This document shows positions 1-8,865 of a stretch of DNA of 64,000 nucleotides, piece after piece. Within the stretch, counting starts at the first letter, position 1; the number at the start of each line of letters is the position of its first letter. A model generated the notes under the pieces. The model searched no databases and was not told where the DNA came from. It saw only the letters and a program-made list of their open reading frames with translations. Source of the stretch: Nocardia iowensis (lineage in GTDB: Bacteria; Actinomycetota; Actinomycetes; Mycobacteriales; Mycobacteriaceae); assembly GCF_019222765.1 (NCBI RefSeq), contig NZ_CP078145.1, positions 4,588,001 to 4,652,000 on the forward strand, given 5' to 3'. The translations under genes were made by a program, and so were the position numbers.

Positions 1-290
1 CGCCGGCCGATCACGTCGACGCGCAACGCGCGGCGGCCGGGTCGCACGGACGCGGCTGCTCGCTCCGCGGCCCGCAGCAGATCGCGGGCATGGGGCAGGA
101 ACGCCTGCCCGTCGACGGTGAGTCGGACGCCGCGCGCGGTGCGGGTGAATAGGCGCACCCCGAGCTGTTTCTCCAGGGCGGCAATGCGTTTGGAGACGCC
201 CTGCTGGGTGATCGACAGCTGCACCGCCGCTTCTTGGAACTGGCCCGCGTCGGCGACGGCGGCGAAGGTGCGTACGGCATCGAGATCCAC
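1..290 (-). CDS. LysR-family transcriptional regulator, N-terminal part (cut by window edge)
   Basis: Read on the minus strand from a GTG at 290 this gives an open frame of 96 codons running off the window. It has the typical LysR N-terminal winged helix: VDLDAVRTFAAVADAGQF, then AAVQLSITQQGVSKRIAALE as the recognition helices and LGVRLFTRTARGVRLT as the wing. An AAGG lies about seven bases before the GTG. The effector-binding domain is outside the window. It is divergent from the MFS gene starting at 424, the usual LysR/target arrangement, so it may control that transporter; this is inference. The family is certain from the helix-turn-helix; the ligand is unknown. Confidence 0.85.
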   Translation of the reverse strand, partial: MDLDAVRTFAAVADAGQFQEAAVQLSITQQGVSKRIAALEKQLGVRLFTRTARGVRLTVDGQAFLPHARDLLRAAERAAASVRPGRRALRVDVIGR

Positions 291-423
291 GCGATAGACC
301 TTAGCCGCACAACTGATCGTTGTGGCTCGCCGGTGAGACGGTTGTTTGATCAGCAGTCGAGCCGCTTGTTTGGATATCGCTGGTCAACGTCGGGTTGTTC
401 GATCGAGTTTTGCGAGGCTGGGC

Positions 424-1650
424 ATGAGTGCGGGCGGATCGCTGGGACACCAGTTCGGGTGGCTGTGGGCCGCGTACGCGGTGAGCACGTTCGGCACCTG
501 GCTGGCGTTCGATGCGTTCGCGCTCATCGCGATTCTGGTACTGCACGCCGGGCCCGCCGAGGTATCGGCGCTGGCCGCCGCGGGACTGGCGGTGGGTGCG
601 GCGCTGGCGGTGCCACTGGGCCCGTGGGTGGAGTTCCGGCACAAGCAGCCGGTCATGATCGGGATGGACCTGACCCGATTCGTGGCGTTGGCCAGTGTTC
701 CTGTCGCGTACGTGCTGGGCTGGCTGAGCTTCGGTCAGCTCCTGGTCGTGTCGGTGGTCGTCGCCGCGGCGGGCAACGCATTCGCCGCGGCGAGCGGCGC
801 GTTCCTCAAGACGCTCGTTCCGTCCTCGGATCTGCTCGTCGCCAACGGTCGATTCGAGGCGACCAGGTGGACCGCCACCGCGCTCGGACCGCCGCTCGGC
901 ACGGCCGCGATCGGGCTGTTCGGCCCGGTGACGGCCGTGGTGGCCGATGCGCTCAGCTTCCTGCTCTCCGCAATGGGGATCCGCGCGATCGGCGCCGACG
1001 AGCAACCTCCCGTGCGCACCGCTGAATCACGGTTGCGCGCAGGCGATTTGCTCGACGGGTGGCGCTACATCCTGACCCACCCGACGCTGCGCCCGTTGTT
1101 CTGCAACGCGATCCTGGTCAACGGCTTGATCATGGCGAGCTCGCCGCTGGTCGCCGTCCTCATGCTCGCCCACCTCGGGTTCGCGCCATGGCAGTACGGC
1201 ATCGCATTCGGCGCGCCCTGCCTCGGTGGCCTGATGGGTGCACGGCTGGCCCGCCGATTCGTCGCCCGGTTCGGACAGCACAACGTACTGCGCACCGTCG
1301 GGACGCTGCGCGCGGTCTGGCCGCTCGGGTTGGCCTTCGTCGGCCCCGGCGCCGCCGGGCTCGTGCTCGTCCTTGCCGTTCAGTTCGGCCTGGTCACCTG
1401 CATGGGCGTGTTCAACCCGGTGTTCGCCACGGTCCGGCTCGATCAGGTGCCGGTCGAGCGAGCCGCCCGCACGCTGTCGGCGTGGTCGATCAGCAGCAAC
1501 GCCACCATCGCCGCCATGACCGCCCTGTGGGGACTGCTGGCAGCCATCACCGGCCTGCGCATCGCGATCGCGATCGCGGGCCTGCTCATCCTGGCGACTC
1601 CGCTGTTACTTCCCCGGCGCCCCTACTTCGTATCCCGTTGCGCGACATAA
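424..1650 (+). CDS. MFS transporter (about 12 membrane helices)
   Basis: The product has 408 residues, almost all in hydrophobic helices separated by short charged loops. The first helix includes WAAYAVSTFGTWLAFDAFAL, and a loop with VEFRHKQPVMIGMDLTRF follows the second helices, as in MFS_3-type exporters. An in-frame ATG exists further upstream at 346, but the ATG at 424 begins directly before the first helix and has a GAGG about ten bases upstream, so I prefer it. The gene is divergent from a LysR-type regulator and its last 28 bases overlap the end of the convergent TetR gene. It is probably a drug or metabolite exporter; the substrate cannot be read from sequence. Confidence 0.85.
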   Translation: MSAGGSLGHQFGWLWAAYAVSTFGTWLAFDAFALIAILVLHAGPAEVSALAAAGLAVGAALAVPLGPWVEFRHKQPVMIGMDLTRFVALASVPVAYVLGWLSFGQLLVVSVVVAAAGNAFAAASGAFLKTLVPSSDLLVANGRFEATRWTATALGPPLGTAAIGLFGPVTAVVADALSFLLSAMGIRAIGADEQPPVRTAESRLRAGDLLDGWRYILTHPTLRPLFCNAILVNGLIMASSPLVAVLMLAHLGFAPWQYGIAFGAPCLGGLMGARLARRFVARFGQHNVLRTVGTLRAVWPLGLAFVGPGAAGLVLVLAVQFGLVTCMGVFNPVFATVRLDQVPVERAARTLSAWSISSNATIAAMTALWGLLAAITGLRIAIAIAGLLILATPLLLPRRPYFVSRCAT

Positions 1651-2372
1651 TGTTCGAGTCCGTCGAGAATGCGTTGCAGGCCGAAGCCGAAGTGGTCGAA
1701 GCCCCGATCGAAGGAGTCCTCGGCCAGTGAGGCCATCACCGGGTAGCGGCCGCTGGCCAGTGCCCGCTCCAGGACGGGGTACTGGGCCGCCCAGAATTCG
1801 TCATCGGTCAGGCCCGTCTTGCGTTCCACCTCTTCCTGATACAGCTGTGTGCGAGCGACCCCGTCGACGTAGCCGCTGATCATGATGACCACCGAGACGA
1901 GCTCGCGATCGGGCAAGCCCATCGGCCGGATCCGGGACAGCATCACCTCCATCCCTTCGACCGCGCTCGGGCCGAGCACGGGGCGAGCCTGATTCACCTG
2001 GAGTAGCCAGGGGTGGCGGCGGTTGAGTTCGAGTTGCTCGTAGGCCATCGTCTCGAGCGCGCCCCGCCAGCCGTCGCCGCGTACGGGCTCACCGGTCGGG
2101 CGTTGCACCCGATCCAGCATCACCCCGAGCAGTTCGGCCTTGCCGGGAACGTAGCGGTACAGCGACATGGTGCCGGTGCCAAGCTGGGTGGCGACCCGGC
2201 GCATGGTGACCGCGTCGAGCCCCTCGCTGTCGGCCACCTCGATCGCCGCCTCCGCGATCCGATCCAAGGTCAGGCCGGGCTTCGGCCCTCGACTCGGGCG
2301 CGGACCGGAATCCCACAGCAGCGCGAGGGTGCGCGTGATCTGACCGCTTCCGCTGGCCTCCGTGCTCGTCAT
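1623..2372 (-). CDS. TetR-family repressor of the adjacent ABC exporter
   Basis: The product has 249 residues. A proline/arginine-rich leader is followed by a TetR DNA-binding domain at about 35-85 ([20 protein letters not shown], then [19 protein letters not shown]), and a C-terminal ligand domain of the tetracycline-repressor type (family [16 protein letters not shown] onward). It is divergent from a two-gene ABC exporter, and the 103-bp gap holds two copies of a GGGTAC-N3-GTACCC site, so it almost certainly represses itself and the exporter and is released by the exported compound. Its 3' end overlaps the convergent MFS gene by 28 bp. Confidence 0.9.
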   Translation of the reverse strand: MTSTEASGSGQITRTLALLWDSGPRPSRGPKPGLTLDRIAEAAIEVADSEGLDAVTMRRVATQLGTGTMSLYRYVPGKAELLGVMLDRVQRPTGEPVRGDGWRGALETMAYEQLELNRRHPWLLQVNQARPVLGPSAVEGMEVMLSRIRPMGLPDRELVSVVIMISGYVDGVARTQLYQEEVERKTGLTDDEFWAAQYPVLERALASGRYPVMASLAEDSFDRGFDHFGFGLQRILDGLEHYVAQRDTK

Positions 2373-2400
2373 GATGGCCAGAATAATCGCTTGGCCAAAG

Positions 2401-2444
2401 AACTGGGTACGTTGTACTCTTATTCGGGTACAACGTACCCAGTT
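2401..2444. promoter_or_regulatory. Double TetR operator between TetR and ABC exporter
   Basis: Positions 2401-2417 (AACTGGGTACGTTGTAC) and 2428-2444 are perfect 17-bp inverted copies separated by 10 bp. Each arm is also itself a near-palindrome: GGGTAC-AAC-GTACCC at 2426-2440 is perfect, and GGGTAC-GTT-GTACTC at 2405-2419 has one mismatch. The two centres (2412 and 2433) are 21 bp apart, two helical turns, which fits two repressor dimers on one DNA face. The site lies 28 bp before the TetR start and 31 bp before the ABC start. Confidence 0.85.
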
Positions 2445-2475
2445 TCGGGTGCAGGTTCGATTCGGAGGGTGATTA

Positions 2476-3435
2476 GTGAACGATTACGCGGTCTTCGCCG
2501 AGGGGCTCGAGAAGAGATACGGGGACAAGCGCGCCCTCGACGGGTTCGATCTGACCGTGCGGCGCGGCACGGTGCATGGTCTGCTCGGACCGAACGGCGC
2601 GGGCAAGACCACGGCGGTGCGCATCCTGTCCACCCTGATCCGGCTCGATCGCGGCTCCGCCACCGTGGCCGGGCTCGACGTGGCCAAGCAGCCCAGGCAG
2701 GTCCGCGCGCGGATCGGACTCACCGGCCAGTACGCGGCGGTCGACGAGGTGCTGACCGGCAGGCAGAACCTGGAGATGTTCGGCAGGCTCTTTCATCTGG
2801 GCAATGCCGAGGCCAAGCGGCGGGCGCGCGAACTGCTGGACCGGTTCGACCTCACCGACGCCGGCGACAAGGGGGTCGGCAAGTACAGCGGCGGCATGCG
2901 GCGCAGGCTGGACCTGGCGGCGTCGATGATCCTCGCCCCCGACGTGCTGTTCCTCGACGAACCGACCACCGGCCTGGATCCGCGCAGCCGCGGCGAGGTG
3001 TGGGATTCGGTGCGGGCCTTGGTCGCCGACGGCACCACGGTGCTGCTCACCACCCAGTATCTGGAGGAGGCAGACAAACTCGCGTCCAGGATCACGGTGA
3101 TCGATCACGGACGCTCGATCGCCGACGACACCCCCGACGGGTTGAAGAACACGATCGGGGCCGACCTGATCGAGGTCGTCGCGGTGGATGCGATCGACCT
3201 GCCCGCGGTCGCCAAGGTGGTGGCCCGGGTCTGCGTGGGCGAACCCGATATCGACGAGGTGGAGCGGCGCGTGCACGCACCCGTCACCGATCGCGTGGCC
3301 GCCCTCACCGAGGTGGCGCGCACCCTGCAGGACGAAGGCGTCAATGTCGAGGACATCGGGCTGCGCAGGCCCAGTCTCGACGACGTCTTCCTGCACCTGA
3401 CCGGACACCGCACGAGCACGGAGGAAGCGGCCTGA
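2476..3435 (+). CDS. ABC exporter ATP-binding subunit, DrrA-like (daunorubicin-resistance type)
   Basis: The product has 319 residues. It carries Walker A ([14 protein letters not shown], about 38-51), the Q-loop ([14 protein letters not shown]), the signature [12 protein letters not shown], Walker [13 protein letters not shown] and the H-loop TTQYLEE. The about 90-residue tail after the H-loop, ending in a [10 protein letters not shown] element, is typical of DrrA proteins, which power expulsion of antibiotics or lipids. The GTG start at 2476 has GGAGGG nine bases upstream. The stop overlaps the start of the permease gene by one base (TGATG), so the two are translated together. It is probably induced through the double TetR operator just upstream. 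The substrate is unknown. Confidence 0.93.
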   Translation: MNDYAVFAEGLEKRYGDKRALDGFDLTVRRGTVHGLLGPNGAGKTTAVRILSTLIRLDRGSATVAGLDVAKQPRQVRARIGLTGQYAAVDEVLTGRQNLEMFGRLFHLGNAEAKRRARELLDRFDLTDAGDKGVGKYSGGMRRRLDLAASMILAPDVLFLDEPTTGLDPRSRGEVWDSVRALVADGTTVLLTTQYLEEADKLASRITVIDHGRSIADDTPDGLKNTIGADLIEVVAVDAIDLPAVAKVVARVCVGEPDIDEVERRVHAPVTDRVAALTEVARTLQDEGVNVEDIGLRRPSLDDVFLHLTGHRTSTEEAA

Positions 3436-4259
3436 TGACCACCATGGATCTCACCCCGGCGAAGACCCGATCCCGCGTCTACTGGACGCTCATGGATTGC
3501 TGGAATGTGGTGCGGCGCGGGCTGACCCACTATCAGCGCCAACCGGTGAACATCGCCTGGCAGCTCGGCTTCCCGATCCTGTCGGTGCTGCTGTACGGGT
3601 ATGTGTTCGGCAGCGCGATGACCGTGCCCGGCGGCGGCGACTATCGGGACTTCCTGATGCCAGGCATGTTCGCGATGACGATGGCCTTCGGCTTCATCAA
3701 TACCGCGACGCTGGTCGTGCACGACGCCACCAAGGGCGTCATCGACCGGTTCCGTTCGATGCCGATGTCCCCGTCGGCGGTGGTGTCGGGGCGCGGTGTC
3801 ACCGATCTGATCGTCGCCTGCGCCGAGTTGACGATCCTGATGCTCACCGCGCTGGCCATCGGCTGGCGGCCCGACGGTGGCATCCTCGGCGGTCTCGCGG
3901 CGTTCGGTTTGCTGCTGTGGCTGCGGTTCGCGCTGATCTGGGTCGGCGTGTGGCTCGGGCTGATGGTGCCGAACCCGGAGGCGGCGGGCGGCCTGTTCGC
4001 GGTGGCGTTCCCGCTGACGATGATCTCGAGCATTTTCGTTGCGCCCCAACTGATGCCGAGCTGGCTGGGGGCGATCGCGTCGTGGAATCCGATCTCGTCC
4101 ACGGTCGCGGCGTCGCGCGAGTTGTTCGGCACACCGGTCGGCAGCGGGGACACCTGGATCGAGCAGCACGCGCTGCTGATGGCGCTGGCGTGGCCGCTGA
4201 TCCTCACGGTGGTCTTTCTGCCGCTGGCGGTGCGCCGCTTCCAGCGACTGAGCCGGTGA
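3435..4259 (+). CDS. ABC-2 type exporter permease, DrrB-like
   Basis: The product has 274 residues with six predicted membrane helices and the ABC-2 layout. An N-terminal cytoplasmic stretch is followed by [39 protein letters not shown] and, near the end, the conserved [13 protein letters not shown] and [16 protein letters not shown]. The ATG overlaps the TGA of the ATPase gene by one base. It forms the membrane half of the exporter with the preceding subunit. A strong hairpin follows the stop. Confidence 0.93.
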   Translation: MTTMDLTPAKTRSRVYWTLMDCWNVVRRGLTHYQRQPVNIAWQLGFPILSVLLYGYVFGSAMTVPGGGDYRDFLMPGMFAMTMAFGFINTATLVVHDATKGVIDRFRSMPMSPSAVVSGRGVTDLIVACAELTILMLTALAIGWRPDGGILGGLAAFGLLLWLRFALIWVGVWLGLMVPNPEAAGGLFAVAFPLTMISSIFVAPQLMPSWLGAIASWNPISSTVAASRELFGTPVGSGDTWIEQHALLMALAWPLILTVVFLPLAVRRFQRLSR

Positions 4260-4269
4260 GCTCGCCGGT

Positions 4270-4312
4270 CGTTCGGTGCCCGGCATTTTCATGGGATGCC
4301 GGGCACCGAACG
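4270..4312. terminator. Bidirectional intrinsic-type hairpin between convergent genes
   Basis: CGTTCGGTGCCCGGCAT (4270-4286) is repeated exactly in reverse complement at 4296-4312 with a 9-base loop. It sits 10 bp after the ABC permease stop and 10 bp before the stop of the convergent MFS gene, so it probably ends both transcripts. There is no clear U-tract, which is common in actinobacteria. Confidence 0.8.
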
Positions 4313-4322
4313 TCTGGGGGAC

Positions 4323-5837
4323 TCAGTCCGCGATCTGGTGAAACCCGGTGCGCGGCTCGTGCACGGCGGCCTCCTGCCGGTCGTCGGCGGCTGGGTGTGC
4401 CACTGACTCCGGCGCGACCGATTGCGCCGCTGAATCCGGTTGCGGCACAGCGGGGCGTGGCATCTTGGCCGCGATCCCGACGAGCCCGGCAAGGACCGCG
4501 ACGGCCGCGGTCACGTACCACCCGCGCTGGAACGCCTCGAGTGTCGCCTCGGGACCGGCCGGGGAGCCGAGCGCCGCGACGAAGACCGCGACACCGACGG
4601 CGAGACCGATCTGGCGGGCCATGCTCAGTACCGCCGAACCGGTGGCGAAGCGCTGCGGCGGCAGCGAACTGGTCCCGGCGGCGAACGAGGTCGGCAGGCT
4701 CAGGCCGACACCGAGTCCGCTGACCAGCATGCCGCCGAGTAGTCCGCCGACGTAGTCGGGTTGCAGGGTGATCGCCTGGGCCCACCACAGCATGCCCGCG
4801 GCGAAGGTGACCCCGCCCGCGGCGATGACCGGGCCCGCGCCGACGCGGCCGATGATCTTACCCGCCAGGATCGCGACGATCGGCACGATCAGCGGGCCGG
4901 GTGCGATGGCGAGCCCGGTGCGCAGCGCCGACCAGCCCCACGCGTGCTGTGTCCACAGCACCGAGGACAGCAGCATCGCCCCGAACGCCATGTTGAACAA
5001 GATCGAGTTCCCGGCCATCAGCGCGAAATTGGGGGCACGCAGCAGGGCGGGATCGACGACGGGGCTGTGATGGCGCGCCGAGGAGACGGCGAACGCGAGG
5101 CCGAGCAGCACGGCGGCGGCGAACGCGAGCAGCACTCCGGTCGAGGACCAACCCCAGTCTTCGCCCTTGACCAACGCGAGCACGAACGCGGCGATGGTGC
5201 CCGCGAGCAGCAGCGCGCCGAGCAGATCCGGCAACCGGCCGCCGTCGCCGGGCGGGTCGGGCAACAGCCGCAGACCCAACACCACGGCGACGATGCCCAG
5301 TGGAACGTTCACCAGAAACACCCAGCGCCAGCCGAATTCGACCAGGATGCCGCCGAGTACCGGGCCCAGCGCGGCGCCGAGCCCACCGAACGCCACCCAC
5401 AGCCGCACCGCGACCGGCCGCCGGTGCGGTGCCGTCGCCGCCAGCACCAGCGCGAGCGAGGTGGGAATCAGCATCGCGGCACCGACGGCTTGCAGCACCC
5501 GGAACCCGACCAGCGATGCGACATCCCATGCGGCGGCGCACAAACCGGATCCGATGACGAACACGGTGAGCCCGATCAGGAAGGTGGTCCGGTTGCTGCC
5601 GCGATCGCCGAGCCGTCCCGCGGGTACCAGCAAGGCGGCGAACACGATCGCGTAGGCGTTGAGCACCCACGACAATCCGGCGATCTCGGCGCCGTCGAAG
5701 TCGGCGGCCAGCTCGGGCAGCGCGACATTGACGATGAACAGGTCCAGGCTAGACAGCAGCACGCCGACCGAGACGATGGCGAACACGATCCGGGAATCGG
5801 CGGCCGACCGGTCCTGGAGTGAGACAGTGGAATTCAC
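4323..5837 (-). CDS. MFS drug exporter, DHA2 (EmrB/QacA) type, about 14 membrane helices
   Basis: The product has 504 residues from a GTG at 5837, which has GGAGAAAG upstream. The start of helix 1 carries the DHA2 motif LLSSLDLFIVNVALPELAAD. Motif A-like RLGDRGSNRTTFLIGL follows helix 2, and motif C-like GAALGPVLGGILVEFGWRWV is in helix 5. A hydrophilic tail of about 40 residues ends the protein. It lies 16 bp after the thioesterase gene and is probably cotranscribed with it, under the divergent HxlR regulator. The expected role is proton-driven export of a toxic or self-made compound. Confidence 0.9.
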   Translation of the reverse strand: MNSTVSLQDRSAADSRIVFAIVSVGVLLSSLDLFIVNVALPELAADFDGAEIAGLSWVLNAYAIVFAALLVPAGRLGDRGSNRTTFLIGLTVFVIGSGLCAAAWDVASLVGFRVLQAVGAAMLIPTSLALVLAATAPHRRPVAVRLWVAFGGLGAALGPVLGGILVEFGWRWVFLVNVPLGIVAVVLGLRLLPDPPGDGGRLPDLLGALLLAGTIAAFVLALVKGEDWGWSSTGVLLAFAAAVLLGLAFAVSSARHHSPVVDPALLRAPNFALMAGNSILFNMAFGAMLLSSVLWTQHAWGWSALRTGLAIAPGPLIVPIVAILAGKIIGRVGAGPVIAAGGVTFAAGMLWWAQAITLQPDYVGGLLGGMLVSGLGVGLSLPTSFAAGTSSLPPQRFATGSAVLSMARQIGLAVGVAVFVAALGSPAGPEATLEAFQRGWYVTAAVAVLAGLVGIAAKMPRPAVPQPDSAAQSVAPESVAHPAADDRQEAAVHEPRTGFHQIAD

Positions 5838-5853
5838 GACGCTTTCTCCGATT

Positions 5854-6660
5854 TCAGCCGAGCACGCGGCGGGTTTGCCTGGCCGAGGCCAGCATTCGCC
5901 CGCCGCCGTCCCAGATATCGATGTCGTCGACCGACCAGCCACCGCCGGTGGAGGCATTGGCGGTGCACACCAGCACCGGCTGCGGTGCCGGTGTGCGCAG
6001 GTCGGTGTGCAGGTGCATCGACAGCGCGACGGTGGGCACCGCGACGGGTGTGGTGAGGGTGGGGAAGAACGCGGGCGGCAGGGCATCGGCGAGGATGGCC
6101 AGGGTCGCCGCGTCGGTGGGCATGGCGGGTCGCAGCGCGATCCAGGCGCACATCATCGCGTCGTCCGCCCCGCTCAGCGGCAGCGGCCCGGTCGCGGGCC
6201 TGATCTCGAAATGTGCTGCCACCGGGAGCAGTTCGGGCGGCATCGCGAACGCTGAGCAGTGTTCGGGGGCGGGCACGTCGGGTGCGGGGGCACCGGCGTG
6301 GTCGGCGACGCCGGTCGCGATGGTGCGGCCGAAGGTGATCGAGGCCGATGCGAGCGCTCCGGCCGCCTGAAAGGCCTCCACGTCGACCACGACGGCGCTG
6401 CGCCCCACCGGATGCGCCGTGGCGCGAAAGGTGAACTGCCCCGCCGTCGGCCGCCCGAGAAACCGCTGATCCACCGCGCGCACCGGCAGCTCGCGGCCAC
6501 CGGCGCGCCGGGCCACCTCGATGAGCAGGGCGGCGATCACACCGCCGTGCGGTCCGGTCCACCCGCGCCACGATTCGTCGACCCATGCCTCCCAGACACG
6601 GTGGTCGATCTCGCTGAGCGCGAACGCCTCGACGAGCGACCGGCTAGTGAGTTGCTTCAT
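5854..6660 (-). CDS. Acyl-CoA thioesterase-like protein (double hotdog, TesB-like)
   Basis: The product has 268 residues and two hotdog halves. The first includes GPHGGVIAALLIEVARRA and VRAVDQRFLGRPTAGQ; the second includes LALRPAMPTDAATLAILADA and ends with VLVCTANASTGGGWSVDDID. This matches actinobacterial TesB-like thioesterases that hydrolyse acyl-CoA. The ATG at 6660 begins MKQLTSRSLVEA; another ATG four codons upstream is possible. It is the first gene of an operon with the DHA2 exporter and divergent from HxlR. The pairing suggests release or clearance of an acyl compound together with export, which is inference. Confidence 0.8.
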   Translation of the reverse strand: MKQLTSRSLVEAFALSEIDHRVWEAWVDESWRGWTGPHGGVIAALLIEVARRAGGRELPVRAVDQRFLGRPTAGQFTFRATAHPVGRSAVVVDVEAFQAAGALASASITFGRTIATGVADHAGAPAPDVPAPEHCSAFAMPPELLPVAAHFEIRPATGPLPLSGADDAMMCAWIALRPAMPTDAATLAILADALPPAFFPTLTTPVAVPTVALSMHLHTDLRTPAPQPVLVCTANASTGGGWSVDDIDIWDGGGRMLASARQTRRVLG

Positions 6661-6696
6661 GCAACGAACCATAGGTCAGTAAGTTTTATGAAGCAA
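6652..6696. promoter_or_regulatory. Inverted repeat in the HxlR / thioesterase divergent promoter
   Basis: TTGCTTCAT (6652-6660) is matched by ATGAAGCAA (6688-6696). The left arm overlaps the thioesterase start codon and the right arm ends 18 bp before the HxlR start. This is the expected place for an HxlR operator that shuts off both genes. Half-site separation is 36 bp, longer than a simple dimer site, so only part of it may be the true operator. Confidence 0.45.
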
Positions 6697-6713
6697 CCGA
6701 CTAGGCTGTGCTC

Positions 6714-7193
6714 ATGCGCAGGACGAGCTTCGAGGACATGAACTGCTCGCTGGCCCAGTGCCTGGAGGTGGTCGGGGAGTGGTGGACGCTGCTGATCATC
6801 CGTGACGCGTTATTCGGGGTGACCCGGTTCGACGACTTCCGCGCCCGCATCGGCATCGCAAGCAACGTGCTCACCCAGCGCCTCGAGCACCTGGTCGAGC
6901 ACGGCATCTTGACCCGAGAGCCCTACCAGGACAACCCGGTTCGCCACGATTACCGCCTCACCCCGAAGGGCCGCTCGCTGTGGCTGGTGGTCACCGCCAT
7001 GCGCCAGTGGGGTGACGAGTGGGCCGCACCCGACGGCCCGCCACTGGAGGTGGTGCACAAGACCTGCGGCCACACCTCGGTCGTCGAGCCGGTCTGCTCG
7101 GCGTGCGGCGAGCACCTCACCGGCCCTGACCTGCGACCGGTCCTCGGCCCCGGCGCCCGCACCCCCGCCCTCCTCCCGGTCCCCACGCACTGA
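6714..7193 (+). CDS. HxlR-family winged-helix regulator with C-terminal Cys/His tail
   Basis: The product has 159 residues. The HxlR core is clear: CSLAQCLEVVGEWWTLLIIR, then FDDFRARIGIASNVLTQRLE and RHDYRLTPKGRSL. The first Cys (CSLAQC) is the residue that senses electrophiles or oxidants in many family members. After the core a tail with CGHTSVVEPVCSACGEHL resembles a small metal-binding knuckle. ATG 6714 is preferred; GTG 6708 is also in frame and the transcript may be nearly leaderless. It is divergent from the thioesterase/exporter operon, its likely target. Confidence 0.88.
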   Translation: MRRTSFEDMNCSLAQCLEVVGEWWTLLIIRDALFGVTRFDDFRARIGIASNVLTQRLEHLVEHGILTREPYQDNPVRHDYRLTPKGRSLWLVVTAMRQWGDEWAAPDGPPLEVVHKTCGHTSVVEPVCSACGEHLTGPDLRPVLGPGARTPALLPVPTH

Positions 7194-7238
7194 TCGAACG
7201 GGACAGCACTGCGGGGTCGCTCGGTGGTGTCCCGTCCG
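7191..7238. repeat. Possible degenerate copy of the dispersed palindromic repeat
   Basis: GAACGGGAC (7196-7204) and GTCCCGTCC face each other across about 25 bp directly after the HxlR stop codon. The ends match the CGGGAC/GTCCCG arms of the repeat family seen at 26253, 29623, 46938, 54599 and 62597, but the core does not align well. It may be a decayed copy or an unrelated terminator. Confidence 0.3.
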
Positions 7239-7286
7239 GGGGCGGTGGGTGGGGAGGTAACGGAGGGTGGCGGTTAGGGTGCGGGG

Positions 7287-7691
7287 GTGGCGGACGGGCG
7301 GCTGATCGATACGGTGGCGTGGGTGCGGATCGAGGGCGGGCGGATTTTGTGCGCGCGGCCGCGCGGTAAGGATGTCTTCTACATCCCGGGCGGGAAGCGG
7401 GAGGGCGCCGAGACCGATCTGCAGACGTTGGTGCGCGAGATCGAGGAGGAGCTCACCGTCGCGTTGCGGCCGGAGACGGTTGCGCACGTGGGCACTTACC
7501 AGGCGGTGCACGAGCCGACGATCGGTCTGGTCGTGCGGATGAGCTGCTACACCGCCGACTATCACGGCACGCTGGCCGCCAGTAGCGAGATCGAGGAGAT
7601 GGCGTGGTTCAGCTACGCCGATCGCGCCCTGGTGCCCCCGGTCGATCAACTGTTGTTCGACGATCTGGTGGATGCGGGCCGATTGAGTTGA
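7287..7691 (+). CDS. Nudix hydrolase
   Basis: The product has 134 residues from a GTG start. The Nudix box is at about 37-59: GGKREGAETDLQTLV followed by REIEEELTV, matching G-x5-E-x7-REU-x-EE with the last conserved Gly replaced by Thr. The catalytic REIEEE glutamates are present. The fold matches small NDP-X hydrolases that remove oxidised nucleotides or nucleotide sugars; the substrate cannot be assigned. The 94-bp gap before it holds a possible decayed repeat. Confidence 0.88.
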   Translation: MADGRLIDTVAWVRIEGGRILCARPRGKDVFYIPGGKREGAETDLQTLVREIEEELTVALRPETVAHVGTYQAVHEPTIGLVVRMSCYTADYHGTLAASSEIEEMAWFSYADRALVPPVDQLLFDDLVDAGRLS

Positions 7692-7722
7692 GCCACCGGC
7701 ACAACGCGCTACCGTCGGCGGT

Positions 7723-8220
7723 ATGACTGTGCTCCTCGGGTGGCTGCGCGCGGCCGCCTATTCGTTGTGGGCGTTGCCACTGGCGGTCAGCCCGGTCGCA
7801 ACGCGGCTGCGGGTGCCCCGGCGGCTGCTCGGCGAATCCATCACCCCGCGTGACCGTTTGGCAGCGCGTGCGGTGTTGCACTCGATGCTCGGCGGCGCAC
7901 TGGGCCTGCTGAGCTGGTTCCTCGCGTTCCTGGCCGTGGTGGGTCTGGTGCGCGGCGTCCTCTACCCGCTGGTCGCCTCGGACGACTACGAGAACTCCTG
8001 GGGCGGGCCGACGTTGACCGGTGCGTGGTCGGTGCACGCGCTGATCGGTATCGCGCTGCTGCCGGTGTGGTTGCTGCTGCTGGCCGGGCTTGGTGCGCTG
8101 CAGGTGCGGGTCGCCCGCGGCCTGCTGGGACGCGCGGGCCCTCGCTGGCCGGTGCCGGTGGCGCTGCTGCTGTGTGCCGCCGGTGTGCTGTTTTTCCTCT
8201 CCTGGCTGCAACAGGCCTGA
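7723..8220 (+). CDS. Membrane protein, similar to the 'putative sensor' domain
   Basis: The product has 165 residues with about four hydrophobic segments (roughly 10-27, 55-80, 105-130, 145-162). The stretch SWGGPTLTGAWSVHALIG between the second and third helices resembles the conserved loop of the stand-alone sensor domain that actinobacterial histidine kinases carry at their N terminus. No kinase follows. It starts 31 bp after the Nudix gene and may be cotranscribed with it. The function is unknown; the sensor resemblance is from memory of the family. Confidence 0.6.
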   Translation: MTVLLGWLRAAAYSLWALPLAVSPVATRLRVPRRLLGESITPRDRLAARAVLHSMLGGALGLLSWFLAFLAVVGLVRGVLYPLVASDDYENSWGGPTLTGAWSVHALIGIALLPVWLLLLAGLGALQVRVARGLLGRAGPRWPVPVALLLCAAGVLFFLSWLQQA

Positions 8221-8265
8221 GTGAGACTGTGCCCGGCAGCTGTCGGCTGTCGGGTTCCGGCTGCC

Positions 8266-8865
8266 TCAGGTGGTGACGATCGGCCGCTGGACGCGTTCGA
8301 TGAGGTGTTCCACCAATGTCATCAGCACCGTCTTGCACGAGCCGCGGTCGCGGGCATCGCAGAGCAGTACGGGGGTCTGCCGGTCGAGGTCGAGTGCGTC
8401 GCGCACCTCGTCGACGGTGTACACCGGCGCGCCGTCGAAGCAGTTGACCCCGACCATGAACGGCAGCCCGCGCCGCTCGAAGAAGTCGACGGCGGCAAAG
8501 GAATTGCCGAGCCTGCGGGTGTCGGCGAGCACGACCGCGCCGAGCGCGCCGCGGGCCAATTCGTCCCAGAGGAACCAGAAGCGGTCCTGTCCCGGCGTGC
8601 CGAACAGGTACAGCACCAGGTCTCGGTCGATGGTGAGCCTGCCGAAGTCCAGCGCGACCGTGGTCGTGGTCTTCGATTCCACACCGGACAGATCATCGAC
8701 GCCGGTGCTGACTTCGGTGATCAACTCCTCGGTGCGCAGGGGCGCGACCTCGCTGATCGCCGACACCATGGTCGTCTTGCCGACACCGAACCCGCCGGCG
8801 ACGAGGATCTTGACCGAGGCGGCCAGGTGCGGGGTGCCGCTCGGGTCAAATTTTTCGGATTCCAT
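8266..8865 (-). CDS. cvnD: Conservon GTPase CvnD
   Basis: The product has 199 residues. The G1 P-loop is GGFGVGKTTMV; the G3 region is unusual (FGTPGQDRFWFLWDELARGA instead of DxxGQ), as is normal for conservon GTPases; and GVNCFDG stands at the G4 position. The ATG at 8865 overlaps the end of the DUF742 gene by 20 bp. In Streptomyces such GTPases form a membrane-associated complex with the other conservon products, resembling eukaryotic G-protein switches. It is the last gene of the complete four-gene operon. Confidence 0.92.
   Translation of the reverse strand: MESEKFDPSGTPHLAASVKILVAGGFGVGKTTMVSAISEVAPLRTEELITEVSTGVDDLSGVESKTTTTVALDFGRLTIDRDLVLYLFGTPGQDRFWFLWDELARGALGAVVLADTRRLGNSFAAVDFFERRGLPFMVGVNCFDGAPVYTVDEVRDALDLDRQTPVLLCDARDRGSCKTVLMTLVEHLIERVQRPIVTT

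Noticed and set aside
2013..3434. Extension of the ABC permease frame upstream over the ATPase gene (748 codons in total)
   Set aside because: The permease clearly starts at ATG 3435 with TGATG overlap; the upstream part is an out-of-frame reading of the ATPase.
8221..8265. GC-rich imperfect repeats between the membrane protein and the conservon
   Set aside because: Arms are too short and mismatched to claim a terminator.
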